From Triticum aestivum (lineage: Eukaryota > Streptophyta > Magnoliopsida > Poales > Poaceae): a DNA stretch of 64,000 nucleotides. Below the pieces are notes generated by a model that saw nothing but the letters and a program-made list of their open reading frames with translations, made no database searches and was not told the DNA's origin. Position 1 is the first letter of the stretch; each line of letters starts with the position of its first letter. The position numbers and the translations under genes were made by a program. Below, piece after piece: positions 47,877-58,564 of the stretch. Location of the stretch: positions 298,327,072-298,391,071 of the forward strand of contig NC_057814.1 in NCBI RefSeq assembly GCF_018294505.1, given 5' to 3'.

Positions 47877-49634
47877 GGGCAACTCCAACGCACGACCCCA
47901 AACGAACGTCCATTTCATCCGGGTTTCGTCTGTTTGGGTAGGAAAACGGACACACCCGTCAGCTTGTGGTCGTGCAGCCGTCGGTGCGCCCAACCGGCCC
48001 GCCGCATCCCAAACCGTCTATTTATTCGGACTTGAAATTTAACACAAAAAACCCAAATAACCACTCCAAATGATTTAAAAATATTAATATAAACATTAAA
48101 ACGTCCACAGTAGCCAAGTTCACCATATTAATATAAAAAGAACTTTAAAAACATTAAAAATACTAGATAAGGCTCATCGCTGCTGCGGCCACCGTCATCT
48201 TCCGTAGCCGCTGTCCTACTCGTCGTCGTCATCGTCGTCGCTGGTGAGGTCGACGTATGAAGGTGGCTGCCATAGGTGGGCCGGCGGCCCCTGCCAGGCC
48301 GGAGGCGCCTACTGTAGTGGTTGCGGTGGCACCTGCACAACCTCCTCCCGTGGTGGGGACGGTGACCATGGGCTGGCGTCCACCTCAGCGTGCAAGACAC
48401 GGTCTCCGTCCACGACCAGGACTGCCCGACCAATGTCGGGTTCCATCCCGTCGGCTCCTCCTCCCTCGGCACCTCTGAACGGACGTCCTCCATGGCCTCC
48501 TCCTTGACATTGGCGTCCGGCTCTGGGAAGGCGACGTCGTCGGCCACTGACAGGGCCATCATCTCCTCGAGGCCCAGCCATTGGCGCTCGTCATGGGTGT
48601 GGAGGGAGTCCTCCATCACCTGCCACATGAGCTCCTCCTCCTCGGTCGTCATTGGCGTGGGTGGTGGCAGGGAAAGAGACGGTGTAGGAGTCAGGTCGCG
48701 AACCAGCCTACGCCCGGGGGGCTGGGGCGGGCTGGGAGCGCGTGCGCGCAGCACACCCGCAGCAGGCTCGAAGCACGGTCGGCAAAGAAAGATTGCCGGC
48801 GGATGTCGTGCTCGTCACGGAGCCATGTATCCCAGAGCGGGGATTCGATGGCGTACCTCCAGTCATCGATGAGGTCCGGCGGCAGGCGAGCGCGGCGTCG
48901 ATTGATCTCCTTGCGGCGGGCGTGGCCACTCACCAAGATCGGGGGAATGGGCACCCGATCCGCGGAGAGGTGCCAGTTTTTTGGGAGGTACATGTCGCTC
49001 CACGGCAGCGGCTTGCGCGTCTCCCAGTACCTCTTGCAGATCTCCGCCTTGACGTACGGCCGCATCTGAGGTGTTGCCCCGTCCGGCGAGATATGGAATG
49101 CGGGTGGAGATGGAGTGATGGAGCGGTGGCGGCAGCCGGACGACGATCCGGCCTCATGGCCGTGCCTCGTCTTGCGGCTGGGGAACCAGTGGTCAACCAT
49201 TGTCGCCGGCGTGGGAGGTGGAGGAGCGGCAGGCTAGGGTTTGGTTGTCGGGGCTCGAGGAGGCACATGTCGTCGGGAGTGGAAGTGTGTACTCCCACCA
49301 GTCCATGACTTCCACATTAAAAAGGACGATGACCGCTCGACCGGGTGGCTGCCAGGCGCGTTCGCCCGTCCGTGCACCGTAAATGTGAATGGTGAGAGGT
49401 AGGTGGGCGACTGCCACGCGGGCTCGAGGCGGACACGGAGCGGGCGCGTGCGCGTCCGTTCGACGTCCGTGTGGACGCAAATCGGACGCACGATTGCGTG
49501 GAAAATGGGGCGGCCCGGATGCCAAACAGAAAAAATGTGGATGCGGTTGCGGTTGCACGTTGGGCCGTGCCGTCTGTCTGTTTGGCCCAAACGGACAAAC
49601 ATGCACCGAGTGGGGTCGTGCATTTGAGTTGCCC
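47877..49634. mobile_element. PIF/Harbinger-type DNA element, 1.76 kb, TTA target duplications
   Basis: The ends are imperfect inverted repeats: GGGCAACTCCAACGCACGAC on the left and, reverse-complemented, GGGCAACTCAAATGCACGAC on the right. TTA lies just outside each end (47874-47876 and 49635-49637), the duplication typical of Harbinger elements. No DDE transposase is recognisable, so it is non-autonomous or carries an accessory ORF only. The short sequences on either side (47665-47876 and 49635-49803) hold nothing I can identify. Confidence 0.8.
48128..49200 (-). pseudogene. Pro/Arg-rich protein ORF inside the Harbinger-type element, frameshifted
   Basis: Two overlapping frames (49200 to 48691, 169 codons; 48754 to 48128, 208 codons) look like one gene split by a frameshift near 48720. 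The first part has WSDMYLPKNWHLSADRVPIP, then SGHARRKEINRRRARLPPDL and SPLWDTWLRDEHDIRR; the second has a Pro/Ser stretch and an acidic block (MTTEEEELMWQVMEDSL). I remember similar uncharacterised proteins as abundant in wheat, which points to a transposon-borne family. Biochemical role unknown; a MYB-like partner protein as in other Harbingers cannot be shown. Confidence 0.5.
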
Positions 49635-50030
49635 TTAGTTCATCGGTTTGAAGGAAATATATTTGATCAAAGTACAATAAACTTATGTAAGGAGATTATA
49701 AGAGTTAAAATATTATTTTTCTGCTGACATGGAAGGAAGAGAAGAGAAGAGAGAAGAGAAGCTGGCTACAGAATAAGAGCTAGTTGCAACATGTGCTCCT
49801 AAATCTACACTACTATTAAACGAGAGAACTTGACGACGGCGGACGAAAACTCTGCCCGTACAAACAACCCACGCCCGCACGAGTCTACATCTACAGGTAA
49901 ACCCACGTCCTTTTCTCAAGAAAGAAAAAGTAACAACCCACGTCCAAATACACGGAGAGTCATACACGAAAACAACTGAGCTAAATTAGCGGGAATCAAT
50001 CCAGGCTCGACGTCCAGATTACATGCCCCG

Positions 50031-50122
50031 TCGCTGCCCTGCGCAGCCGCTGAGGCACCCGACGACGGCCGCGACGTCGCTGCCCTGCGCAGCCGCCGAG
50101 GCACCCGACGACGAGGTCGCCG
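50031..50122 (+). repeat. 46-bp tandem duplication near the Helitron 5' end
   Basis: TCGCTGCCCTGCGCAGCCGC at 50031 recurs at 50077 with the following 26 bases largely conserved. It is in a GC-rich, possibly coding first exon (ATG at 50023, 74 codons). Confidence 0.75.
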
Positions 50123-50722
50123 AGTCACTCGACGACGGCCACGACGACGTGTTGTTCCCCAACACAGGTGCAGCCGCACAGACGCCCTGCCACGGCCGCG
50201 ACGAGGAGCTCCTCGCCGACATAGGTGCATGCTCTTCTCTGACCTGAAGTTCGAAAGGCTTTTACATGCCGCTGCCGCCAAGGCTTCGTTAGGCTAGAAG
50301 ACGCCTCCGCCCTGCTCCTTTGTCAACCTGTTCATGTGATCCATCAATTGTTTTGATTGAATGAAATTATGAAAAACAACGAAAGTGTATGAACTGCTGA
50401 ATTATGGCATGAAAATGCCTCATCAAGCTGCATATGAATAGGTTCAATTCTCAGTTCCAAATATGAACACACATAAAGTCACTCTGAGATACACCTACAT
50501 GAATAGCATTACAAACTACTACATCCTGAATCATTGTTGCAGGTATATATATTAATGCAAAAGGAATTCAATTGGCGACTGAGTATTAACAAAGCTTTCA
50601 TGTTATACAGTAGGATGGAGTTGAACATAAAACACTACTCTGTCTGAGTTGTGGTAATAGTATTCCTTCAGTTACAATTGTGTGATACCATTCTTGACAT
50701 TCACAGGGTTGAAGGACTTCGT

Positions 50723-52082
50723 ATGGCCCCAACCAGTCCCAACAGGGCGCGCACCCCGTTCCAGGATATAAGCAACAACCAATCCTTGGGTGATGAGCAT
50801 TACACAACCACCCAATTTCAGTTTTTGTACCCCAACTGCTGAATTGTGACATTGATTGCAGACCCTAAAGAAGTAAAAAGGCAGAGGGATAGAGAGCGGT
50901 ATGCACAAAATAAGGATGAGATTAATAAGAGACGACGTGAGGCCTACAAACAGAAGAAAATTGCGTCTGCTGAGATCAGTGGGGCACAAACACAGCTGGG
51001 TGTATCACAAGGTAATAAAGATGAACTTCATTCTTCATTATATATATTGCTATATATAATGATCTATTCTTCATCTACTCAGGTAGTAATGAGATTAACA
51101 AAGATGAAATTCATTCTCCATTATATATATTGCTATATATAATGATCTATTCTTCATCTACACAGGCAGTAATGAGATTAAGAATCGTATGGAAAGGGAG
51201 CGGTATGCACGAAATAGAGAGGAAATATTAAAGCGACAGCGACAAACCCGCGAGCAAAATAAGCATATTGCTGCCGTCCTTGATGGCAGTAACATTGTAA
51301 CGCAAGTGCCGGCTACCGGACAATCTGCAGTCACACAACTGCAGAACATAACAAGTGCAGGGGGTGCGGTACCAAATTCCGTTCATTTGACCAGAGAAGA
51401 CAATGTGGACGATGAGTCTGATTGGTTGCACAGAAATGATGCGTACCAGATGCAACGGAATTCAAGACGACTGATACCCACACTTATGTCACTAGATGAG
51501 AACCCCCAACTCAGTACAATCGACAACCTACATATGCCAGAAAAGTCTTCTAAAAAAAAGGGTTAGTTGTCTGATTTATTAATGGTGCTAAATTATCCGG
51601 TGTTTATTTCTTCTCTAATTTGCCATTCTATTTTTGTTTCAGGTACAGATCCTTCTTATGGCAAGAAACCTCTACCGATCCAACGTAATGATATTACTCC
51701 AGGGATGGAACCGTCCCCAGATGCAGGTCAAACCCCTCATAATCAAATTGGTACGGTCTTGTGGTACCATCCTGTGCATAAAAAGGGTCCATCTCTTTTG
51801 CTTACTCTTTTGTGCCAAATAAATGTTTTCAGCCAACGACCATGCCGAAGATGCTTACGGACTACTGGAGCCCGATGTCCACACCATAAACATTGATGGT
51901 CTGCATAATGTCATTTTTAGTTTCATCTCCCCAGTATGCATAACATCAAATGAGCATCATTTACTACTCCTAACGCACTACTATTCAATACTCACAAATA
52001 GAATGCTTGGGAGACGGGAACCTAGGAGAAAAAACTGGAGACATGGACCATGATGAAGAAGCTAGGATCTTCGCCCAACCAG
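50723..52082 (+). CDS. N-terminal exons of the Helitron replicase
   Basis: Exon-like blocks with AG and GT borders are 50723 to about 50840 (MAPTSPNRARTPFQDISN; donor unclear), 50862-51011, 51166-51561, 51643-51726, 51833-51898 and 52002-52082. From the second block onward the splice phases agree and no stop interrupts. Two related basic segments, KRQRDRERYAQN and NRMERERYARNREE, head the second and third blocks, a motif usual at the front of plant Helitron proteins. The later blocks are acidic. They splice into the Rep domain exon at 52172. Confidence 0.65.
51017..51182 (+). repeat. 83-bp tandem duplication spanning an intron-exon border
   Basis: The segment AAAGATGAA to GAGATTAA occurs at 51017-51099 and 51100-51182. 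Each copy carries the polypyrimidine-AG acceptor (CATCTACTCAG or CATCTACACAG) and the first bases of the next exon. Confidence 0.85.
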
Positions 52083-52171
52083 GTTTATTGTTGTTGACAT
52101 GAGTTGCTAGTACAATATAGTATTAGTAATATGGTTTCTGGGTGAACTTTAATTAATGCATTCTGCTCCAG

Positions 52172-55100
52172 ATGTTTATTTTCAATCCTACCGAGTGGAG
52201 CAAAAGTATGTTGATGGAGCTCCCAATAATGATGCTCACAACCGAGTTTACATGAACCTGCCCAAAAAGCATCATGTGCTTAGAAAATTTACTGATTGCC
52301 ACCATTGTGGAGCTTTGCGCTTTCAATACGAGGGGCCTGCATTCTGCTGCAGAAAGGGAAAAGTGGATGTATTTACTCCAGATGTTTGTGAGGAGTTGAA
52401 ACGGTTGTTTACAAGTCAAGATGATGGGGATGCTAGATATTTCAGAGAAAATATACGGTATTTCAACTCCCACTTCTCATTCACAAGTCTGGGAGTCACC
52501 CTTGATCGCCGAGTCAGCACCGCAGCAGGAACCGGCGTATATACATTTCGTGCGTGTGGAGGGTTGTACCACGCTCTTGATGATCTCGAGTCTGGTGATA
52601 ATGGCCCTCGACATTTGCAGCTATATATTTATGATACAGATGAAAACTTGTTTCATAGGGTTAAGAGGTCTCCAAATCTTAGGTTAGATCTCATACGGAA
52701 GATTCTGGCAATACTAGAGCATAACCCTTATGCTCAAGTATTTAAAAGCCTTGGAGTTGTTCCAAATCTAGATGAATACAGGATCTCATTAAATACCGAT
52801 ATCAAGCTTGATCAACGAAGGTACAATGCGCCAACAACTTCTCAGGTAGCAGCAATATGGGTTGAAGGGAGCGACCCACAAAAAACCTTTGATAGAAGTG
52901 TTATCATGTACGGGAAAGGAGAGCGTCCCCTGTATATTAGAGCATACTATGGGTGCTACGACCCTTTGTCATATCCACTATTCTTCCCACGTGGGGAGAT
53001 CGGTTGGAATCGTTTGATGCCATATATTGGGGCCGCCGATGACACAAACCAAGATTTAGTGGATGATACTGCACGACAACAGTACCCAGCCTATGTTCTT
53101 CCTTCAGGTATAATGTTCATAATTTATCTATAAATTTTAATCAAAGTTAAACTTATTCAGTAATCCATCTTGCAGACGATAACATGATTAGTGAACAACT
53201 TGGTCATGACGCAAGACATGAAGACCAGGCCACTGATTTAGCTGCAGGTATTGGACGTGATTGCTGTTTTTGTATTCTTATGGTTCTATTATACCAGATT
53301 TATGTTCATTGTTGATTTATACATATTAATCAAAGTTAGCCTTATTTAGTATTTCATCTTTCAGACAATAACATGATTATAGACCAAATTGATCATGGCC
53401 GCCGACATGACGACCAGGCCAGTCAAAGTTAACCTTATTTGGTATCCATCTTTCAGACGATAACATGATTAGAGAAGAACTTGGTCATGGCGCAGGGCAT
53501 GAAGACCAAGCCACCGATTTAGCTGCAGGCATTGGACACGATTCCTGTTTTTATATTCTTATTATGATTCTATTATACCAACTTTAATGTTGTTAAACAA
53601 TTTTTAGATGACTACGAGGATAACCCGGATGAGGATTTTGGTGACAATGAGATGAATGCCACAAAATCAAGGAAATATGTTAGCGCGAGGGAGTACTATG
53701 CCTTCAAGCTGCAGGTCCGGAAAAAGCTTTTTAACATCATCTTGTTTGGGGGGCGCCTTTTCCAACAGTGGGCGGTTGACATGTACATCAAGATTGAGAC
53801 AATGAGGCTTGACTGGTACTCAAAGCCAGCAAATCAAAAGGTCATACGCGCTGACCTCTACCAGGTAACGTGCTTGTGTTTATACTATTAAATTGTATTA
53901 CAGATGCCACTCTTTGCTTCAACATGGTATACTAATTGGCGTCAAATATTGATTTATTATAGGGCCTTGTTGACACCGTCATCGCTGGCGAGTCACGCGG
54001 TGATCGTATTGGCAAGAGAATCGTGCTTCCACGTACCTTCCCTGGTGGTGACCGTGACATGCAACGCAGGTTCCTGGATGCAATGGCAATAGTTCAACGA
54101 TGGGGTAAACCGGATTATTTTGTCACGATGACATGCAATCCCTACTGGGAGGAGATAACTATTGAATTGTTGCCTGGACAGCTGCCACAAGACCGTCCAG
54201 ACCTTGTGGCAAGAGTATACAGAGCTAAACAACGATCCATGATGGACTTACTGATTAAGGGTAAGCATTTTGGAGAAGTTGCGGCTTATGTACATGTCAC
54301 TGAGTTTCAGAAATGAGGCCTCCCTCATGAGCATATACTTCTGATCATGAAAGCTAAAAGTAAGTTAAGGACCCCGGATGACTATGATCGGGTGATATCG
54401 GCAGAAATACCTGACAAAAAAAAATATCCTGTTCTCCATGATCTGGTGGTCAAACACATGTTGCATGGTCCATGTGGCGCGCTCAAGAAAAGTTGCCCTT
54501 GCATGATAGATGGACAATGTCGGTTTCATTACCCGCGAGATTTCTGTGATGCTACATTACAAGGGAAAGACTCATATCCCATCTATAGAAGGAGGGATGA
54601 TGGGGTGAGAGTTAGGATCAGAGGAGCAGATTTGGACAATAGATGGGTGGTCCCTTACAACCCATTTCTGCTGATGACATACAACTGTCACATTAATGTC
54701 GAAGCATGCTCGAGCATCAAGGCAGTGAAGTACTTATTCAAATACATCTACAAAGGGCATGATAAGGCATCATTTGCGTTCGAGCAGGATATTATCAATG
54801 ACGGGGGAATCATTGATGAAATTCGACAATATAGGGATGCACGCTATATATCTCCTCCCGAAGCTATCTACAGGATTTTTGGCTTTAAAATGTTTGGTGT
54901 CAGCCCAGCTGTGTTGCAGCTCCAGCTTCATTTGCCAAACATGCATACAGTCGCATTTCAGGCTTATGAAAATCTGGAAGATGTTGTTGCTCGACCATCT
55001 TCTTCCAAATCCATGCTTACCGAGTACTTTGGGATGAACCAAAAGTATCCAGAGGCACGAAAATTGTTGTATAGAGAGTTCCCAGAACATTATAGGTGGA

Positions 55101-57066
55101 TAGCCGGTAATAAGAAGTGGCAACCGAGAAAAAATAAGAGATCACAGATTGGAAGATTGGTGCATGCACACCCTGCTGAAGGAGAGAGGTACTACTTGCG
55201 GGTGCTCCTAAACCATGTCCGAGGTGCCACTTCATTTGATGATTTAAAAACAGTAAATGGCAAGGCATGCGGGTCCTTCAGAGAGGCGTGTGAGCAATTA
55301 GGCCTCATTGAGCACGACAGGACACTTGATGATTGCATGACGGAGGCTGGGACATTTCAAATGCCTACTGCTCTTAGACGGTTGTTTGCGACTATATTGG
55401 TATTCTGTGAGGCAACACAAATCCGTCAGTTATGGGACAAACATCTAGCATCCATGTCTGAAGATTATCGCCGTACTCAATCGAATGAGGCAGCACTTGA
55501 GCAAATGGTCCTTAGGGATATCAGGGATCTGCTGCAATCCATGGGAAAGGATATTAAACTCTATGGACTTCCGGATCTGGTTGACGCAGATGGTTCTTCT
55601 AACTTTGACAATACAGAGGTAACAGAGGAGAGACAGGTTAAAGTGGACCAAGAACATCTAGATCTATTCAGCTGTTTGAACAATGAGCAACTAGCTGGTT
55701 TCAATGACATAATGGATCATGTGACAAACCAAAAAAGCCAGATATTCTTTGTTGACGGTCCAGGAGGCACTGGGAAGACGTACCTGTACAAGGCGTTGCT
55801 TGCAAAGGTCCGTTCGATGGGTCTAATAGCGATCGCAACTGCTACATCAGGTATCGCAGCGTCGATAATGCCTGGAGGCCGGACTGCACACTCCAGGTTC
55901 AAAATTCCAATCAAGCTCACTGACAACAGCATGTGTAGCTTCACAAAGCAAAGTGGTACGGCAGAGTTGCTTAAACAGGCGTCCTTGATAATTTGGGATG
56001 AAGTTGCTATGACAAAGCGTCAAGCAGTTGAGACACTTGATAGATCGCTGCAGGATATAATGGAATGTTCTTTACCATTTGGTGGAAAGGTTGTCGTCTT
56101 TGGTGGCGATTTCAGGCAGGTCCTCCCCGTTGTGACCCGAGGGACAAGAGCACAGATCACTGATGCTACACTGTTGAGATCCTATCTGTGGCAGAAGATC
56201 CGCAAGATACGCCTCACACGCAATATGCGGGCACAGACAGACCCTTGGTTCTCGGAATACCTCCTACGGATCGGCAATGGGACGGAAGAAACAATTGGCG
56301 ACGACTATGTGCATCTCCCTGAAGACATTGTGATTGCTTATACCGACGATGATGAACCTATTAACAAGCTTATCGAAGATGTCTTCCCATCCTTGCACAC
56401 CAATGCTAGGTCGAGAGAGTACATGAGCACACGTGCAATTCTCTCGACCAAAAATGAGCATGTAGATGACCTGAATGACAAGATGATCTCCAGGTTTCCG
56501 GGCGAAGAAAAGGTGTACCATAGCTTTGACTATATCGAGGATGACTTCCAGAATAATTACACAATTGACTTCCTGAACTCGATCACACCAAATGGGTTGC
56601 CCCCGCATGTCTTGAGAGTAAAAATCAACTGCCCGGTCATTTTGCTACGGAACCTCGACCCTCATAATGGGCTATGTAATGGAACACGGCTTATGATCAG
56701 GGCCTTCCAGGATAATGCAATCGATCAGAGATTGTTGGTGGCCAGCATGCTAGAAAGAGGGTGTTCATACCTAGGATCCCTATGTCGCCCTCGGAGGACA
56801 CCTCACTTCCCTTCAAGCTTAAGAGAAAACAGTTCCCCATCCGCCTGAGTTTTGCGATGACCATTAACAAGGCACAGGGTCAAACCATCCCAAATGTCGG
56901 TATTTACCTTCCAGAACCTGTTTTCTCACATGGCCAACTATATGTTGCATTGTCAAGGGGTGTCTCAAGAAAGACGACACGGATTTTAGCCAAGCCTAAC
57001 AAGGAGGTTGATAAATCTGGGAGAAGCACCAAAAACATTGTCTACAGAGATGTTTTAGAGGGGTGA
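52172..57066 (+). pseudogene. Helitron Rep endonuclease and PIF1-like helicase, two lesions
   Basis: Exons: 52172-53107 (zinc-binding CHHCGALRF...CC, Helitron-like N region), 53176-53247, 53365 to about 53420, 53457-53528, 53608-53864 and 53963-57066. Rep motifs are FVTMTCNPYWEEI, PHEHILL in place of H-hydrophobic-H, and the two-tyrosine motif YLFKYIYKGHD (54731-54763). Helicase motifs are GPGGTGKT (Walker A, near 55758), LIIWDEVAMT (Walker B), GGDFRQVLPVV and INKAQGQTI with YVALSRG. Lesions: TGA at 54314-54316 just before the HUH motif, where relatives have Arg, and a one-base loss near 56725 that shifts the last helicase motifs. The protein would nick and unwind DNA for rolling-circle transposition. 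Confidence 0.8.
53176..53528 (+). repeat. Amplified 72-bp exon of the Helitron replicase (three copies)
   Basis: Copies 53176-53247 and 53457-53528 are full 72-bp exons with the same phase at both ends (D(D/N)NMI, then H.A.HEDQATDLAA). The middle copy, from 53365, lost its 3' half and donor by a deletion joining exon to the end of the following intron. The third copy has a GC donor. The amplified peptide is acidic and of unknown role. Confidence 0.7.
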
Positions 57067-57220
57067 GGTACGTGCAATAGTTCGTGTTTTCTTTGCACCT
57101 TCGATTTTGTACCTATATAACTAACTCTGAATATAACACTTTTCTCTTGTTTTATTTGCAGGTTTCATAACAGCGCACTACATAATAGGCATGAAACACA
57201 AATGATGTCGATGTGACCTC

Positions 57221-57241
57221 CGACTCTTTATGTCAGAGTCG
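57221..57241 (+). other. Hairpin, candidate Helitron 3' terminus
   Basis: CGACTCT and AGAGTCG form a perfect 7-bp stem with a 7-base loop. TTAG ends eight bases later at 57249, followed by T. Helitrons end with a short hairpin a few bases ahead of CTRR; the first base here does not fit, so this is a candidate only. Confidence 0.35.
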
Positions 57242-57249
57242 TTTATTAG

Positions 57250-58564
57250 TGTGATTTATTTGTAAAAATCGTTGACATATTAACTGTCCCGAAATGAAAA
57301 AGTACAGACTTTAAATGTGTCACACTTGTTATTCCGTTCATGTTCTGATTACTTACAGCATTCATTTGGGAACGTAGAAATTTCAATTTATTCTGTAAAT
57401 TCCAGAACATAAGATTGCTATACCAGCAAAATGTAAGCTGTTGGGATCATTGACAGAAATAATGAAATATTGCAATCTTATGATGGCTGTTTTTCTCTGA
57501 AGTGCATATGTGATTGTTCGACCTCAGTCTCAAATATAACTGGTTGAATTGCCAAGCGCACGTGAACTAACTAAATTGAAACGATCCATCTAACATATAA
57601 ATGGAAGAAAGAAGTGTCAACTTCAGTCTTGACTGGACGTGGTCATCATGGAGTACTAAGTATTCTCAGTCCCTAACACTAACAACCGTCGATAATAATG
57701 TGTAAACACAACACTGAAGACAGCATAAGCAACAATGAACAAAAAGAGATAAAGGGCCAAGAAAGCAATCAATTTTTCTGAACACACGTGAGCAGCAATA
57801 ATAATAAAACATAAGTACGGAACTCACCTTGATGGTTTCTTCATAACATGGAAACCTATGATGTCACCAGTCCCAATAGCTTTGGGCTGTAGTACAATAT
57901 TTGCAAGGTTGCATGGTTTGATCTCAGGAATAGTGGATTATGCCGTTTTATCAAGCTCAGTCTTGAAACAATCGAAAGCACTTCCTTGGCCCCTCCTGTC
58001 AAACACGGCCATTGAGGGCACATAATTAACTAACTGCCAAGACAAAGGATACAAGAATTATATTTCTGTAGAGAATGATGAACTTTCTGTACATAATAAA
58101 AAGGTATAAGAGAAAGCACACAAAAAATAGATAAACGTTCTGATGAGCCGAGCAATATTTCTGCATAAACATGTATTACGAAAATAACTCAATTAATTCT
58201 ATGTGCGTAGGGTATAAAAAAAGCAAAAAAAAAACATGCGTCCTGAGATAAATCAAAGGAGTTGCCAAAAAAAAGATAGATCAAAGGAAAGCGTGGGGCC
58301 TGAGATAACAATCACGATTCCCTTGCCTCCTCATGCTATGAAAGTCCTTCCCCTGATTTCCGCCTTACATATTGCCTACAGCGAACGATCTTTCAATCAG
58401 GAGCCCACAGAAGCAACGGGTTTTGCACCGTAGGGTTTCCTTCATCCTCTCTCGCGAAGGATTGCCGCAGCCTCACACCCCTCCGCCGCGCCGGCCTCCT
58501 CCACCGCAAGTCTGTCCAGCTTGCCGTACACATGTGTCCGTGGTGAACTACCATCGTCCCCCCC
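57250..58564. other. Mostly AT-rich sequence between Helitron and Ulp1-like gene
   Basis: Apart from one exon-like block (57828-58033, minus) and a 5'-UTR-like stretch from about 58400, no gene is recognisable. A duplicated phrase around CCTGAGATAA occurs at 58241 and 58299. Confidence 0.5.
57828..58033 (-). pseudogene. Isolated exon-like fragment on the minus strand
   Basis: On the minus strand a 206-bp block starts after CTTTGTCTTGGCAG and ends at a GTGAGT donor. It has one coding-like frame (NYVPSMAVFDRRGQGSAF, then LANIVLQPKAIGTGDIIG) with a single stop in the middle. I do not recognise the family. Good splice borders without neighbouring exons suggest a captured host-gene fragment. Confidence 0.45.

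Larger units (their letters stand above)
49804..57249 (+). mobile_element. Helitron with Rep-helicase gene; 3' end uncertain
   Basis: The 5' end TCTACACTACTATTAAAC at 49804 follows an A, as Helitrons insert between A and T. The element encodes a Helitron-like N-terminal region, a Rep endonuclease and a PIF1-like helicase, which together would move it by rolling-circle replication. A hairpin at 57221-57241 followed eight bases later by TTAG and a T is the best 3' end candidate, though the expected CTRR would have C in place of the first T. If that is wrong, the element could extend further right and include the Ulp1-like gene. Confidence 0.7.

Noticed and set aside
48930..49677. Extra minus-strand ORFs overlapping the Harbinger protein gene
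   Set aside because: They are other-frame readings in GC-rich sequence or run across the inverted-repeat end.
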